A DNA stretch of 32,066 nt. Source: Candidatus Anaerobiospirillum pullicola (GTDB lineage Bacteria; Pseudomonadota; Gammaproteobacteria; Enterobacterales; Succinivibrionaceae). The position numbers and the translations under genes are program-made. The DNA lies in the NCBI GenBank assembly GCA_018884035.1, contig JAHLFE010000057.1:1-32066 (forward strand), read 5' to 3'. Positions within the stretch are counted from its first letter, which is position 1; each line of letters opens with the position of its first letter. The notes below the pieces were generated by a model. The model was not told the DNA's origin and made no database searches. It saw only the letters and a program-made list of their open reading frames with translations. Below are positions 17,901 through 26,561 of the stretch, one piece after another.

Positions 17901-18359
17901 CTATAAAGTGCCACGAATCTGGTACAGATCGTAAATACGCTTGGTATCAAGCTCCAGTTCCGTGCAGTAGGTGTCACCCACTGGGTATTGGCGTACCACA
18001 CGCGCACCATGCACTAAGCCCTCGACCTCAGTAGTGAGGGTATCAGAGCGCTCAATGTTGTTGCTGTTGCGGTTCTTAGCCTTAACGTACACGCCCACCA
18101 GCTGCTCGGTCAGCTCACGGTAGGCTTCCATCTTGGAAGCGCGCATGGCGTTAATCTGCTTTTCCGCTTGCGTGCTGCCCTTTTGTCTTGATAAGACCGC
18201 ATAGCCCGTAGCACGGAGAATTGGGTAATCGTCCAGTTCGTTGACACCGGTGTCAGTGTAGTGCACCGCCATCGAGGCATTGCGGATCATGCTCGAACAG
18301 CCAGTGGCGCTCAGAGCTAAGACACCAGAGAGCAATGCTACTCCGAGGTACTTGATCAT
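17901..18359 (-). CDS. flgP: Flagellar outer-membrane lipoprotein FlgP (LPP20 type)
   Basis: FlgP is an outer-membrane lipoprotein needed for motility in Vibrio and Campylobacter, linked to basal-disk structures around the motor. The 152-residue protein opens with a lipoprotein signal peptide ending in the lipobox LSATGC. The LPP20-like body follows: a conserved RATGYAVLSRQKG, then the helix AEKQINAMRASKMEAYRELTE and VYVKAKN. The ATG at 18359 follows GAGG. It begins 16 nt after flgO ends, so the two genes are one operon, as in V. cholerae. Confidence 0.9.
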   Translation of the reverse strand: MIKYLGVALLSGVLALSATGCSSMIRNASMAVHYTDTGVNELDDYPILRATGYAVLSRQKGSTQAEKQINAMRASKMEAYRELTEQLVGVYVKAKNRNSNNIERSDTLTTEVEGLVHGARVVRQYPVGDTYCTELELDTKRIYDLYQIRGTL

Positions 18360-18375
18360 AGCTTACACCTCAACC

Positions 18376-19593
18376 TTAATTGGAGACACGTGCATAACCA
18401 CTCTCGTCAGCCGTATCGCGCACGAGCATGGTGTTGTGGACGTAAGTATTGGCAGGGTAGACCACAGGGTCGCCGTCATTGCCAAATAAGAAACCGCCGC
18501 CATCTTCTCTTTGCTCAAGGTAGCGATCGTAGTTACCACGGGAAGTCGCACCTACCACTACGCCATCAGTATAACGAGGATCGGCTTTAGTAGCGATGGT
18601 GTTGATCGTATTAACCGTTGGCTTTTGGCTCTCGGTGACAAACACACCACCTAAAGGCTGGCCCTTAGCGGAGACCACTTGGGCACGGGTTAACGCCTGC
18701 TTGGTGCTGTTGCTGTTAAGAGGCGTGCTCGCAGGACGTGGGCGTAAAGCCTCTAAGCGCGAGCGATTGACCTGCTCTGTAGTCTGGTAGTAGTTGGCGA
18801 CGCGAATTTGGTTTGGGCTTAAGTAGCTCGAAGCACCGGCAAAAGAGCAATTCTTTTGGGCGGTGCGATAGCAAGTTGGCAACAGGTTGTAAGGTATAAA
18901 GTCTGTCGCCGTAGCAATCGACTGACGGGTCTGCATGTTAATGATACGCGCCACTAAGACCACACCGGCATCATTGCGGGTGATAGTACCGCCTAAGAGG
19001 TACTTGACGTTGGTATCACGGGCGATCTTGCGCCAGTCACGCGAGAGGATGTAATCGCCGTCCTTGCTCACTGAGAGCTTACCGGTAAGCTTGTACTCGG
19101 TGACATCAAAGGCACGGGAGGAGAGCTCATGGGTAAAGAACTCTGCTAAGGCGCGGCCTAAATAACCGGAGTTCTCGTAGGTGTCCGTATCCACAAAGGA
19201 CGTAATCGCAATGCGTGGCATGGTCACGATTTTGACGTCACCAGTGTTAGCAGTGCGATCCACAGGGGCATCTGGCAACAGATAGTAGAACATGTTCTGT
19301 TGCAGGGTATCCGCCATACGAGAAGTAATGGCGCTGATTTCCATACCGCGCTGTCTGTAGACGGCAGCGTCTGTGGCATGGGACGAAGTTGAGACAGAAG
19401 GCTGGGCTGAAATATTAGTAGTAGTAGCAGCAGGAGCTGGGGTCGAGGTCGAGGCAGGGGAGGTTGAGCTGCTGGAACCAAAAACAGGGGCTCCTACTGT
19501 GCCCGTTTCTTCATCATATTCGTACACACCACTGCAGGCAGGAAGTAAGAAGCTCGCAAACAGTGCTACGAGCAATGATGTCTTAAACTGCAT
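18376..19593 (-). CDS. flgO: Flagellar outer-membrane lipoprotein FlgO, enlarged
   Basis: FlgO is the partner lipoprotein of FlgP in Vibrio motility. The 405-residue protein has a lipobox signal peptide (LLPAC) and a Ser/Thr/Ala-rich linker at about 38-75. The FlgO domain spans about 85-240, marked by RIAITSFVDTDTYENSGYLGRALAEFF, an RDWRKIARDTNVKYLLGGTI core and VLVARIINMQTRQSIATA. About 150 further residues with Asn/Gly/Asp-rich sequence follow, which I do not assign to a domain; the protein is clearly longer than the FlgO proteins I know. The ATG at 19593 follows GAGG at 8 nt. Confidence 0.87.
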   Translation of the reverse strand: MQFKTSLLVALFASFLLPACSGVYEYDEETGTVGAPVFGSSSSTSPASTSTPAPAATTTNISAQPSVSTSSHATDAAVYRQRGMEISAITSRMADTLQQNMFYYLLPDAPVDRTANTGDVKIVTMPRIAITSFVDTDTYENSGYLGRALAEFFTHELSSRAFDVTEYKLTGKLSVSKDGDYILSRDWRKIARDTNVKYLLGGTITRNDAGVVLVARIINMQTRQSIATATDFIPYNLLPTCYRTAQKNCSFAGASSYLSPNQIRVANYYQTTEQVNRSRLEALRPRPASTPLNSNSTKQALTRAQVVSAKGQPLGGVFVTESQKPTVNTINTIATKADPRYTDGVVVGATSRGNYDRYLEQREDGGGFLFGNDGDPVVYPANTYVHNTMLVRDTADESGYARVSN

Positions 19594-21123
19594 CTCCTGA
19601 ACCTCGAAAGTAATGGTAGGCGTGACTTATAAGCCATACATTAGCCACAAACTACCGATCGTTTTATGAGGCAGGGCAGGTGCAATTAAAATGCCAGAGA
19701 GTTCAGGTAGCGGGGCGTATGGTGAGGGCGTTTTTACGGGGCTTACTAAGTGGAATGCTGATGCGTAAACCTCAGTGGCAAAGGGACACGTACAATGCCA
19801 TGTCGTGCTGGCCGTGGGCTTGATACAGGCTTTAACCTCGCACCTCAGCTCCTAAGGACAGCAATGTGCGCGGTGATGATGACAGCTCGTAGCGGCCATT
19901 GCGTACAGTACGGATCTGAGCATTTAGCGCTACCACCTGTGGACTGCCTGCCTTAATAATAGATGGCGGAGTTTAAGTAAAGCGTGCAAGAGTCAACTTA
20001 CGCTAAGCTCAGGCTCACCTGTACTACGCATCTTACGGTGTGGACGTACCATATCCCGCAGCTGTTACTTATGAGATCACTCCTTTGCCTTGGCTAATGA
20101 CTATGGCGCGCGGAGTTGTACTGCCCTTGATGCGGGGTAGCTGGTATGGCTACAGGAAGGGAAGTGGCGGGAGAGTAGCGGGAGAGAGGTGAAGACTGGT
20201 GAGAAGCATCAGCACCGCAAGCACAGAGACTACGACCACAGTGTCTACAGCAGCCACAGCATCACCTGAAGCTCACCACCCCCATTGTATCAGCGCCCAT
20301 CCCTTACAGCACATTGCTAAAGACCGCACCGCTATCTTTACTTACAGCTACAGCGCGGAGCATGACAGGGGTGTACAAGAACAAAGAGAGCTGCTCCACC
20401 AGAGGCAAAGTAGCAGTAGCCGTAATCTTTACTGTAACCACCACAGAGGCTGCCCCTCGTAGTGCGCCGCACTCATGCACGAGGCTCAAGACACTTACTA
20501 TCTACTACCTACAGGCACAAAGCGCAAATAGCGGCTGAAGCAGCAAGAGTGACGGGCGAACACGGTAGCTGCAGTGGTCACAATAGCTGCAAAGACAGCA
20601 GCTGAGACAGCAATAGCTGAGACAGCAATAGCTGAGACAGCGCCAGCAAGATTGAGACGGAGCGGTAACAACTCTGCCTAATGAGGCTGGGCTGTTTCCT
20701 AATCTGCCCTATCGTGATACACGCTGTCAGCTCCTTCGCTCCACATCGCGGTGCTAAGCCAAGGCATATAGTGCCACACATCTGGGAGGTACACACCCCC
20801 AGCAACGCACTGCCAAAACCTCAAAGACTCCACTGTATGACGCCACTACCTGTACCCGCAAGAGACTCTTAGCGCCATGGCTCTTACCGGCCCTCAGGCT
20901 CTCTCTCTAAGAACTTTTTGGGCCCCTCTAGAGCCTACCCTGTGACCACAATGCGCACATATCTTGCACCTCGGGAGCCAATTGTTTTGGGCAGCCACGT
21001 TCCCTGCGCGCGGGCGCACTTAACCCGTGTTGCAAGCCACGTTTCATCGGCAAAAGCGTTTACAGTTGGGTCACTACCCAGCGCCAACGCACCACTAGAG
21101 GCGTCCTCACTTAGGAAAAGGAA
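19594..21123. other. 1.5-kb divergent flgO/flgT intergenic region
   Basis: Several short plus-strand frames (20199-20462, 20314-20538, 20681-20872, 20918-21148) overlap or run into flgT. They read as low-complexity or Thr/Ala/Pro-rich sequence without ribosome sites, and none is called. Promoters for flgO and flgT must lie here, but I could not identify them. A tandem repeat at 20600-20642 is listed separately. Confidence 0.55.
20600..20642. repeat. 15-bp tandem repeat, nearly three copies
   Basis: The unit AGCTGAGACAGCAAT occurs twice perfectly and a third time cut short after 11-12 bases, preceded by a degenerate copy. It lies in non-coding DNA. Confidence 0.8.
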
Positions 21124-22302
21124 ATGCGTGCTTCTTTACATCTGTTGAAAATTGCAGCTCTCGCTTTAGCGCTGTGCAGTCAAGTCGCATCAGCTGCATG
21201 GTATACGGCGCGCGGTACCGCCCCTATTCTCGACGGTGATGTGGCTCAAGCCCGCCGTGCCGCAATCGATGATGCGCTGCGTAACGCCGCTTTACAAGCA
21301 GGCGCTGATGTCAGCATCGAACAGGTGCTGGAAAACGGCACCCTGCTCAATGAGAGAATGCAGATCAGAGCCCGCTCACCAATCCGCTCCATGACCGTGA
21401 TCGAAGAGCAGGAGTCGGGTAAGGCCGTTACTGTTATGGTCAAGGCCCTCATCGATGATGAGGCCGCTAAGAGCGATTGCTACGCCGGTAACCTCAAAAA
21501 GACCGTGCTGCCTTTTATGTTCCGCTATGAGGATCCAGATGCTTCCTTAACGGCAGCGGGCATGGATGGCTTTGACAAGTACCTGACCGATCTTGTCTAC
21601 TCTGGTATCTCGCAAAGTCCTGCACTGACGATCTTACCTACCGATCCATCGCGCTTACTTATTTCGCAAAGTGCTTCGGGCCCTGACTACAGCCTGCAAC
21701 GCAGCTTAGACAGCATCTCCCGCCGTACCCAAGCGCAATTTATCATTGTGGGATCCATTAGCTCGCTGGCTAAATCTGAGGTGGGCAAGAATGCTTTCAC
21801 CAAGATGATTTACACCCCAACGCGCACCATTCGCTTTAACGTCAAGATCTTTGATGTGTACAGCGGCGAAATGATCCTCACCAAGGATTACGCCGGTGAC
21901 GCCGAGTGGGATATCGAGGGGCCATTTGTGGTGCGCTCAGACCTCTTTAATACCTCGGAGTATGGTCAGCGCGTAGCGCAGCTTGCTAAGTATGCGATCT
22001 CTGATATCGTTTCGACCCTGCGCTGCCAATTACCTTACGCGCGTGTCGTCCAAGTCACCCCAGACAATATCCGCATTAACTTAGGCAGCAACGATAACTT
22101 ACGCACTGGTATGCAGTTTGAGCTGATTCACCGCAGCGACTACCGCGATCGTCACAGCATGCCTTACTACCAGCACAGCGATACCGACACCGTCTATAAG
22201 GTGGTAGACGTCTCGCCTAATGCCGCGACGCTGCGTCCTGTGGATAACCGCTCGCAGGTTATCAATGTGATGCTCGACGATCTGGTACGCCTCAAGGTCT
22301 AA
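21124..22302 (+). CDS. flgT: Flagellar H-ring protein FlgT
   Basis: FlgT builds the H-ring around the LP ring of the sodium-driven polar flagellar motor in Vibrio and helps retain the stator-binding MotX/MotY ring. The 392-residue protein has a signal peptide ending at VASA. The family's N-terminal domain follows: AWYTARGTAPILDGD and ARRAAIDDALRNAALQAGADV at about 25-62. The middle and C-terminal domains are visible around FIIVGSISSL and in the terminal NLGSNDNLRTGMQFELIHR. GGAAAAGGAA lies directly before the ATG. It is divergent from flgO-flgP, as in Vibrio. Its presence suggests a polar, ring-reinforced motor. Confidence 0.92.
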   Translation: MRASLHLLKIAALALALCSQVASAAWYTARGTAPILDGDVAQARRAAIDDALRNAALQAGADVSIEQVLENGTLLNERMQIRARSPIRSMTVIEEQESGKAVTVMVKALIDDEAAKSDCYAGNLKKTVLPFMFRYEDPDASLTAAGMDGFDKYLTDLVYSGISQSPALTILPTDPSRLLISQSASGPDYSLQRSLDSISRRTQAQFIIVGSISSLAKSEVGKNAFTKMIYTPTRTIRFNVKIFDVYSGEMILTKDYAGDAEWDIEGPFVVRSDLFNTSEYGQRVAQLAKYAISDIVSTLRCQLPYARVVQVTPDNIRINLGSNDNLRTGMQFELIHRSDYRDRHSMPYYQHSDTDTVYKVVDVSPNAATLRPVDNRSQVINVMLDDLVRLKV

Positions 22303-22378
22303 TCTATCCTCCAGCTAAAAGCCCCGTGCGCATGGGGAGCTGAGCTACATACAGGAGAGTCGCCCCGTCAGTGCTTGC

Positions 22379-22413
22379 AAAAAGCAGTGATATGGTGCTC
22401 TCCTGCTTTTTTT
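22379..22413 (+). terminator. Terminator after flgT
   Basis: AAAAAGCAG at 22379-22387 pairs with CTGCTTTTT from 22403, and the T run reaches seven. The loop is 15 nt. It lies about 75 nt after the flgT stop. A weaker CCCC/GGGG hairpin at about 22322-22337 precedes it. Confidence 0.8.
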
Positions 22414-22447
22414 ACGCGGCGCTTACGGTGTCTACTGGCGCTTAGCC

Positions 22448-22475
22448 TTGCCTTTTTGGGCTGTACACTTATAAT
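22448..22475 (+). promoter_or_regulatory. Sigma-70 promoter of the tRNA-Arg gene
   Basis: TTGCCT at 22448-22453 and a perfect TATAAT at 22470-22475 are 16 nt apart. A GC-rich segment (GCGCC) follows the -10 box, typical of stable-RNA promoters under stringent control. Transcription would start about at 22482, just before the tRNA. Confidence 0.8.
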
Positions 22476-22484
22476 AAGCGCCGT

Positions 22485-22559
22485 GTCCTCATAGTTAAAT
22501 GGATATAACAAGCCCCTCCTAAGGGCTAGTTGTAGGTTCGATTCCTACTGGGGACGCCA
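22485..22559 (+). tRNA. tRNA-Arg (anticodon CCT)
   Basis: A full cloverleaf can be drawn: acceptor GTCCTCA pairs with TGGGGAC (one G-U), the anticodon stem AGCCC pairs with GGGCT around the loop CTCCTAA, and the T-arm GTAGG-TTCGATT-CCTAC is perfect. The anticodon CCT reads AGG. CCA is encoded at 22557-22559. I see no repeat of the tRNA 3' end nearby, so it is not obviously used as an integration site. Confidence 0.95.
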
Positions 22560-23154
22560 TGGGCTTAGTTCCGTGCTGAGACTGTGCTTTCCCTGCCTGC
22601 TTTTCCTCTTTTTCTTCAGTCATGAGCGCGTGAGCGCTGCTGCTTACACCGCCACCACCTGCCTCTCCGCTTTTCCCCTTAATTCGCTTCTTAAGCATCA
22701 CCTCAAATACAAGCCCTTAGGGTCTTTGGGTATTGGCGTTAGCGCTGTGCGCTAAGCGCTGCTTTCTTCGCGGCGATGCGCTGGTAGCGACGCTGTATAT
22801 AGTAAACGTTTACCTGAGCCTGACCACAGGTGATGACTACACCCTATTTCAAGGTACATCCCCCCTCTCTCAAGATGCTTAGCCCGCTTAAGCAGAAGGC
22901 TATTCCCTCACTTGTAGTTATGGCTGACTCTTGCACAGTCACAGGTGCCGTCCAGATGAGGCGCTCATTTTCTGTGAGCAGGCAGTAAGTGGTGTCAAAA
23001 GAAACGAGCACAGAAGTAGCTGGTAGTGAAATCAGGGATTGGTGTAAAGGAGCATCTGCCTTGGCTGCAACAGCTGCCTCTCGATCTTTTAGCGCAGCCA
23101 CCCGCCACTTATAGTAAGTTTGATACAAAACACCTGTTGCCTTTTGGAGGTTTT
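22560..23154. other. Intergenic between tRNA-Arg and the first DUF805 gene
   Basis: No confident gene. A minus-strand frame at 22844-23128 could encode 94 residues from a TTG, but it has no ribosome site or recognised domain and is left uncalled. A plus-strand frame at 22573-22755 is unsupported. Confidence 0.5.
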
Positions 23155-23694
23155 ATGCTTTCCTTTACTCAAGCCCTCAAAAGTGGTTGGGCGCGCCGCA
23201 ACGAGGTTAGAGGCCGCTCCTGCCGCTCCGAATTCTGGTGGAATTTCTTGGCAGCTTTCCTAATGCTAATGCTAAGCGGCATGTTCTCCCGCTTGGGCGC
23301 GATTGGCGGATTGCTGGGTCTTATTGTCTATGTCGCCGCCATGTGGCTCCTCATTACCGTAGGTATCCGCCGCTTACATGACCGTGATATGGCCGGATGG
23401 TGGTTACTGCTTAATCTCATTCCTACCTTAGGTTTTCTGGCCTTAGTGGTGATCATGTCGCTAAAGGGCACACCAGGTCTTAATCGCTTTGGTTATGAGC
23501 CATTAAGCTCAGGCTTTTATGACAACCTCTTCAGTGGCAATCCCCAGTGGCAACAGCAGCAACAGTACCAACAGCAGCCGTATGGCCAACCACAAAACAG
23601 GCAGCAAAATACTTTTGGCGCCTTTCCTCCAAATAACAGTGGTTCAGCTCCAACGCCAAGTAACGATGCCAACAATCAACAGCGCCGTCCTTAG
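23155..23694 (+). CDS. DUF805 inner-membrane protein, copy 1, Gln-rich tail
   Basis: The 179-residue protein starts at the ATG at 23155 after a strong GGAGG. It has the DUF805 layout: an N-terminal cytoplasmic segment with SEFWW, two to three hydrophobic spans (FLAAFLMLMLSGMF, GLLGLIVYVAAMWLLI, LLLNLIPTLGFLALVVIM), the signature IRRLHDRDMAGWWLL, and GTPGLNRFGYEP. The last about 55 residues are Gln/Pro/Asn-rich (QQQQQYQQQPYGQPQ), likely disordered in the cytoplasm. DUF805 proteins have no firmly established function. It is the first of four relatives in a row. Confidence 0.88.
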   Translation: MLSFTQALKSGWARRNEVRGRSCRSEFWWNFLAAFLMLMLSGMFSRLGAIGGLLGLIVYVAAMWLLITVGIRRLHDRDMAGWWLLLNLIPTLGFLALVVIMSLKGTPGLNRFGYEPLSSGFYDNLFSGNPQWQQQQQYQQQPYGQPQNRQQNTFGAFPPNNSGSAPTPSNDANNQQRRP

Positions 23695-24676
23695 CGCAGG
23701 TGGTGGTGGCAACGTCTGACAACGCCTCAGAGCCTTGCTATAAGTGATCACTCCCAATGTGGCACAACCAACAATACACACCACGGCCGCCGCAAAAACG
23801 TTTGGGCGGCTGATGGTAGATGCCAAACTGTGTTTAGCCTCTGCCTATCAGCCCCTCTCACTACTAAGGCAGACTCTGGCGGGGCTAACCACAGACACAT
23901 TCTCATCTGATCCTGCCCTATCTTGCTCTGGTGCCCCAACTCAAGCACACCACTTGCTTGGCCGCTATATCTTGGCCCTACTCCCTTGCACCGCGATAAA
24001 CCTTGGTACCTCCAAGTAAGTCTTAGCCAAAATGCGGTAATATACGCCCGCAATTTGGGCAAATCTCCCTTTTCTCCCTTTAGCCCTTGTGACTTTTGCA
24101 GCACCATTACCCAAAACAAGTTACTTTGCTCCCAGCTCAAAAGCTGCCGAGCTTAAGTACGCCAGTGATTTCGGTTCTAGTGTGCGATTATGGGGTGCCA
24201 TGAAAGAAGGATGGTGGGCATGACAAGGAAGTGCCTTCAAGGTACTTTCTGCCAAGCAGGTTCGCTGCGGAATTTGTATTAGACCACGTTGCTGTATCCA
24301 CCAAACTCTGAGCAAAGCTCAAATGCAGTACCCCATAAATTGCACACTAGAACCGTGATTTCTCACCACAGCAGTCGCCACACTGCGTTCATCCATAGCA
24401 GCTTGCGGCACCAAGGCCGCAATTGACGCGACACTGTGGTGAGGTATTGTTACAGGTGTACTGGCTCTGACTGCGTAAGTAGCTTGCTTTTTAGTCTTTG
24501 TTACGCTTTACCCTGCCTGTGGAGGCAAGCATTGCTATCCACCCTTTTGTTTCCTACACAGAGGAGCGAGCGTGTTTGTTCGGCATTAGCTGTAGCAGCA
24601 ACGTCACCGCACGGCTCAAGCCGTAAGGCGTAGCCTCTCTATTTCTTATCTCTCAACATTCTTGTAAGGAAACCAA
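23695..24676. other. About 1 kb between DUF805 copies 1 and 2
   Basis: Opposing frames at 23744-24019 (plus) and 23748-24140 (minus) overlap almost fully and neither shows a domain or ribosome site. The stretch contains the short transposable element at 24173-24354, and otherwise nothing recognised. Confidence 0.55.
24165..24362. mobile_element. Miniature element with ~24-bp terminal inverted repeats and 8-bp target duplication
   Basis: The element runs from 24173 to 24354 (182 bp). Its ends, 24173-24196 and the reverse of 24330-24354, both begin GGTTCTAGTGTGC and differ by one substitution and one inserted base. It is flanked by an exact 8-bp direct repeat GTGATTTC (24165-24172 and 24355-24362). 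It has no transposase frame, so it must be moved by an enzyme encoded elsewhere. Tips beginning GG(T/C)TCT with 8-bp duplications suggest the ISL3 family; IS6 also makes 8-bp duplications. Inside, 24295-24320 resembles the end sequence of the second element at 28208-28344. Confidence 0.85.
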
Positions 24677-25291
24677 ATGCTTAGCTTCAAGCAAGCCATT
24701 ATCACCTGTGTACGTGAAAAGCCGCTCAACATTAGAGACAGAGCTCCACGCTCAGAGTTCTGGTGGTTTATGCTCGCACTCTCCATCGTGGGCATTATCG
24801 CCAGCATTCTGGCTATTATTCCGGTAATTGGCGTCATCATCTACATCATTTACAGTATTGCCAGCCTTGTCCTGACCATCACTGTGAGTGTACGCCGCCT
24901 CCATGACCGCAATATGAGTGGTTGGTGGCTGTTAGCGCCATATGCAGTGAGTTTCTTGGGCATTATCGTGGCAGTTGCTGGTGGTATTGCCAGCTCAGAA
25001 GGATTAGCAAGTATAGGCACTTTAATCGCTGTTATTGGCAGCTTAGGTTTTCTTGCGTTGTTCGTGCTCTATTGCCTGCCTGGAACCAAGGGCCCAAACC
25101 GCTTTGGCCCTGATCCTATTGATACCATGGCGCAATTTGCTCCTCAAGGCATGGCGCCAATGCAGCCACAGGCTCCTTACGGCCAGCCTCAAGGTGCTGC
25201 TCCAATGCAGCCACAGGCCACTTATGGCCAACCTCAAGGTACTGCCCCAATGCAACCACAGCAGCCAAATAATGGCCAAAACCAGCAATAA
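24677..25291 (+). CDS. DUF805 inner-membrane protein, copy 2, repeated Pro/Gln tail
   Basis: The 204-residue protein starts at the ATG at 24677, preceded by AAGGAAACCAA. It shares with copy 1 the N-terminal MLSF-QA pattern, RSEFWWF, the signature VRRLHDRNMSGWWLL, and GTKGPNRFGPDP. Four hydrophobic spans can be seen. The tail after residue about 155 is built of repeats of APMQPQAPYGQPQG-like units (three copies, the last shortened), so this end may change length by slippage. The function is unknown. Confidence 0.9.
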   Translation: MLSFKQAIITCVREKPLNIRDRAPRSEFWWFMLALSIVGIIASILAIIPVIGVIIYIIYSIASLVLTITVSVRRLHDRNMSGWWLLAPYAVSFLGIIVAVAGGIASSEGLASIGTLIAVIGSLGFLALFVLYCLPGTKGPNRFGPDPIDTMAQFAPQGMAPMQPQAPYGQPQGAAPMQPQATYGQPQGTAPMQPQQPNNGQNQQ

Positions 25292-25311
25292 TCAGCTGTA
25301 GGCCGCTCATT

Positions 25312-25343
25312 GCAGCTCTGCCTCAAACTCAAGGCAGAGCTGC
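25312..25343 (+). terminator. Strong hairpin after DUF805 copy 2
   Basis: GCAGCTCTGCCT at 25312-25323 and AGGCAGAGCTGC at 25332-25343 are a perfect 12-bp stem with an 8-nt loop, 20 nt after the stop. The following sequence is only mildly T-rich (CTTGTGCTTCTC), so termination may be weak. Confidence 0.65.
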
Positions 25344-25581
25344 CTTGTGCTTCTCAACCTTATTCCCGCCTTACCTCATCCCATTTCTCTTCCTAATTTT
25401 CCATTTCCTTGCTCAAAAAGCGCTAATTTCACACAGCGCACAGTTTTTTCGCCGCTCTCTTGCTAAACTGTCCCTTGTTTCACCTCTTTGCTGCTAAGCT
25501 CTCTTTGCCGTCGTGCCAGCTCAGCTAGCTGTACTGTAAGCACGCAGCTTAGGCTTAACGCTTTTCCTCCCCATTAACTCT

Positions 25582-26385
25582 TTGTCATCAGGTACAGTTT
25601 CAGCCGTGTCCTCAGCATCGCCCCTCTCTACTGCCAGCCGTACTGTGCCCTATCTCACGCTGCTGCGCATCTGCCTCAAAGACAAGAGCTTTCATTTCTA
25701 TGGTCGCTTAAGCCGCCGCGACTTCTGGCTCTTTTACGCCAGCACGCTGCTGTTTGTGGCAGTAAGTGTGCTCTTTTTGTGGGTGCCGGTAGTGGGCTCG
25801 CTGATCATGGCTCTCTTGGTTATCTACTTAGTGTGGTGTCAGAGTAGTGCCATGGTGCGTCGTCTGCACGACCGCAATTACTCGGGTAAGTGGGTTTTAT
25901 TGCCCTTTGTACTTCTGGTTTTGTACTTTGTGGCGCGCATGCCTCTGTATACCCTGCATCCGGAGCAAGCCACATGGGCCTTAACTGCAATTGCCATCTT
26001 AGGTGCTGGCAGCTATCTGCTACTACTGGTGCTCTGTGCGTTAGCGGGGCAAGCGGGCAACAATCGCTTTGGTACTGATCCTTTGGATAGTGCGACTCCG
26101 GCACAGGATTTCATTAATCCAGAGCATCTAGAGATGCCCGTGTATTTGGGTGATCCGTGGCGAAAGTTTAAGGATAAGCAGGCACGGACGCAGGCTCGAG
26201 CACAAGATCAAGCTCAAGCTCAAGCGCAGAGTGCAGCCCAGCATCAAGTTCCTGTTTCGGCCCCTGCCGCAACATTACCCCCAAGCCCAGAGGCACGAAC
26301 TGCAACTGCGGTTGCAGATGCCACAGCTGATACCACCGCCGCTGATGCAGCTTCTACCTCAAAGGAGCAGCCTCCACAGCCTTAA
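25582..26385 (+). CDS. DUF805 inner-membrane protein, copy 3, Ala/Gln-rich tail
   Basis: The most diverged copy, 267 residues if read from the TTG at 25582. Family marks are RRDFWLF, VRRLHDRNYSGKWVLL and NNRFGTDPLD; about four hydrophobic spans lie between residues 50 and 165. The start is uncertain: GTG at 25606 or 25648 are alternatives, and the last would align best with the starts of copies 1, 2 and 4, but none has a good ribosome site. The tail from about 195 is Ala/Gln/Thr-rich (KDKQARTQARAQDQAQAQAQ), so it differs in make-up from the other tails. Confidence 0.85.
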   Translation: MSSGTVSAVSSASPLSTASRTVPYLTLLRICLKDKSFHFYGRLSRRDFWLFYASTLLFVAVSVLFLWVPVVGSLIMALLVIYLVWCQSSAMVRRLHDRNYSGKWVLLPFVLLVLYFVARMPLYTLHPEQATWALTAIAILGAGSYLLLLVLCALAGQAGNNRFGTDPLDSATPAQDFINPEHLEMPVYLGDPWRKFKDKQARTQARAQDQAQAQAQSAAQHQVPVSAPAATLPPSPEARTATAVADATADTTAADAASTSKEQPPQP

Positions 26386-26561
26386 GCCCTCTATACTCAC
26401 CACGCTCCCCAACACGAAAAACACTCCCTGTACTCGGCTCCCTCTCGCTACTGACGCTACTGACGCCACTTTCCATACTTTTCTTTTGCGCTTTTTCTTA
26501 GGAGGACAGCAACGCCCCTGCACGTCTCATTAAGTGCAGAGACCATCGTTGCTGCAAGCTC

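Noticed and set aside
20199..21123. Several short plus-strand frames upstream of flgT
   Set aside because: They are low-complexity, overlap one another, and lack ribosome sites; the last merely runs into flgT.
22844..23128. Minus-strand frame of 94 residues before the first DUF805 gene
   Set aside because: It starts with TTG, has no clear ribosome site, no recognised domain, and a stop lies just upstream. It could be a real small gene but cannot be supported.
23744..24140. Overlapping frames on both strands between DUF805 copies 1 and 2
   Set aside because: They cover the same bases in opposite directions. Neither has a ribosome site or recognisable composition.
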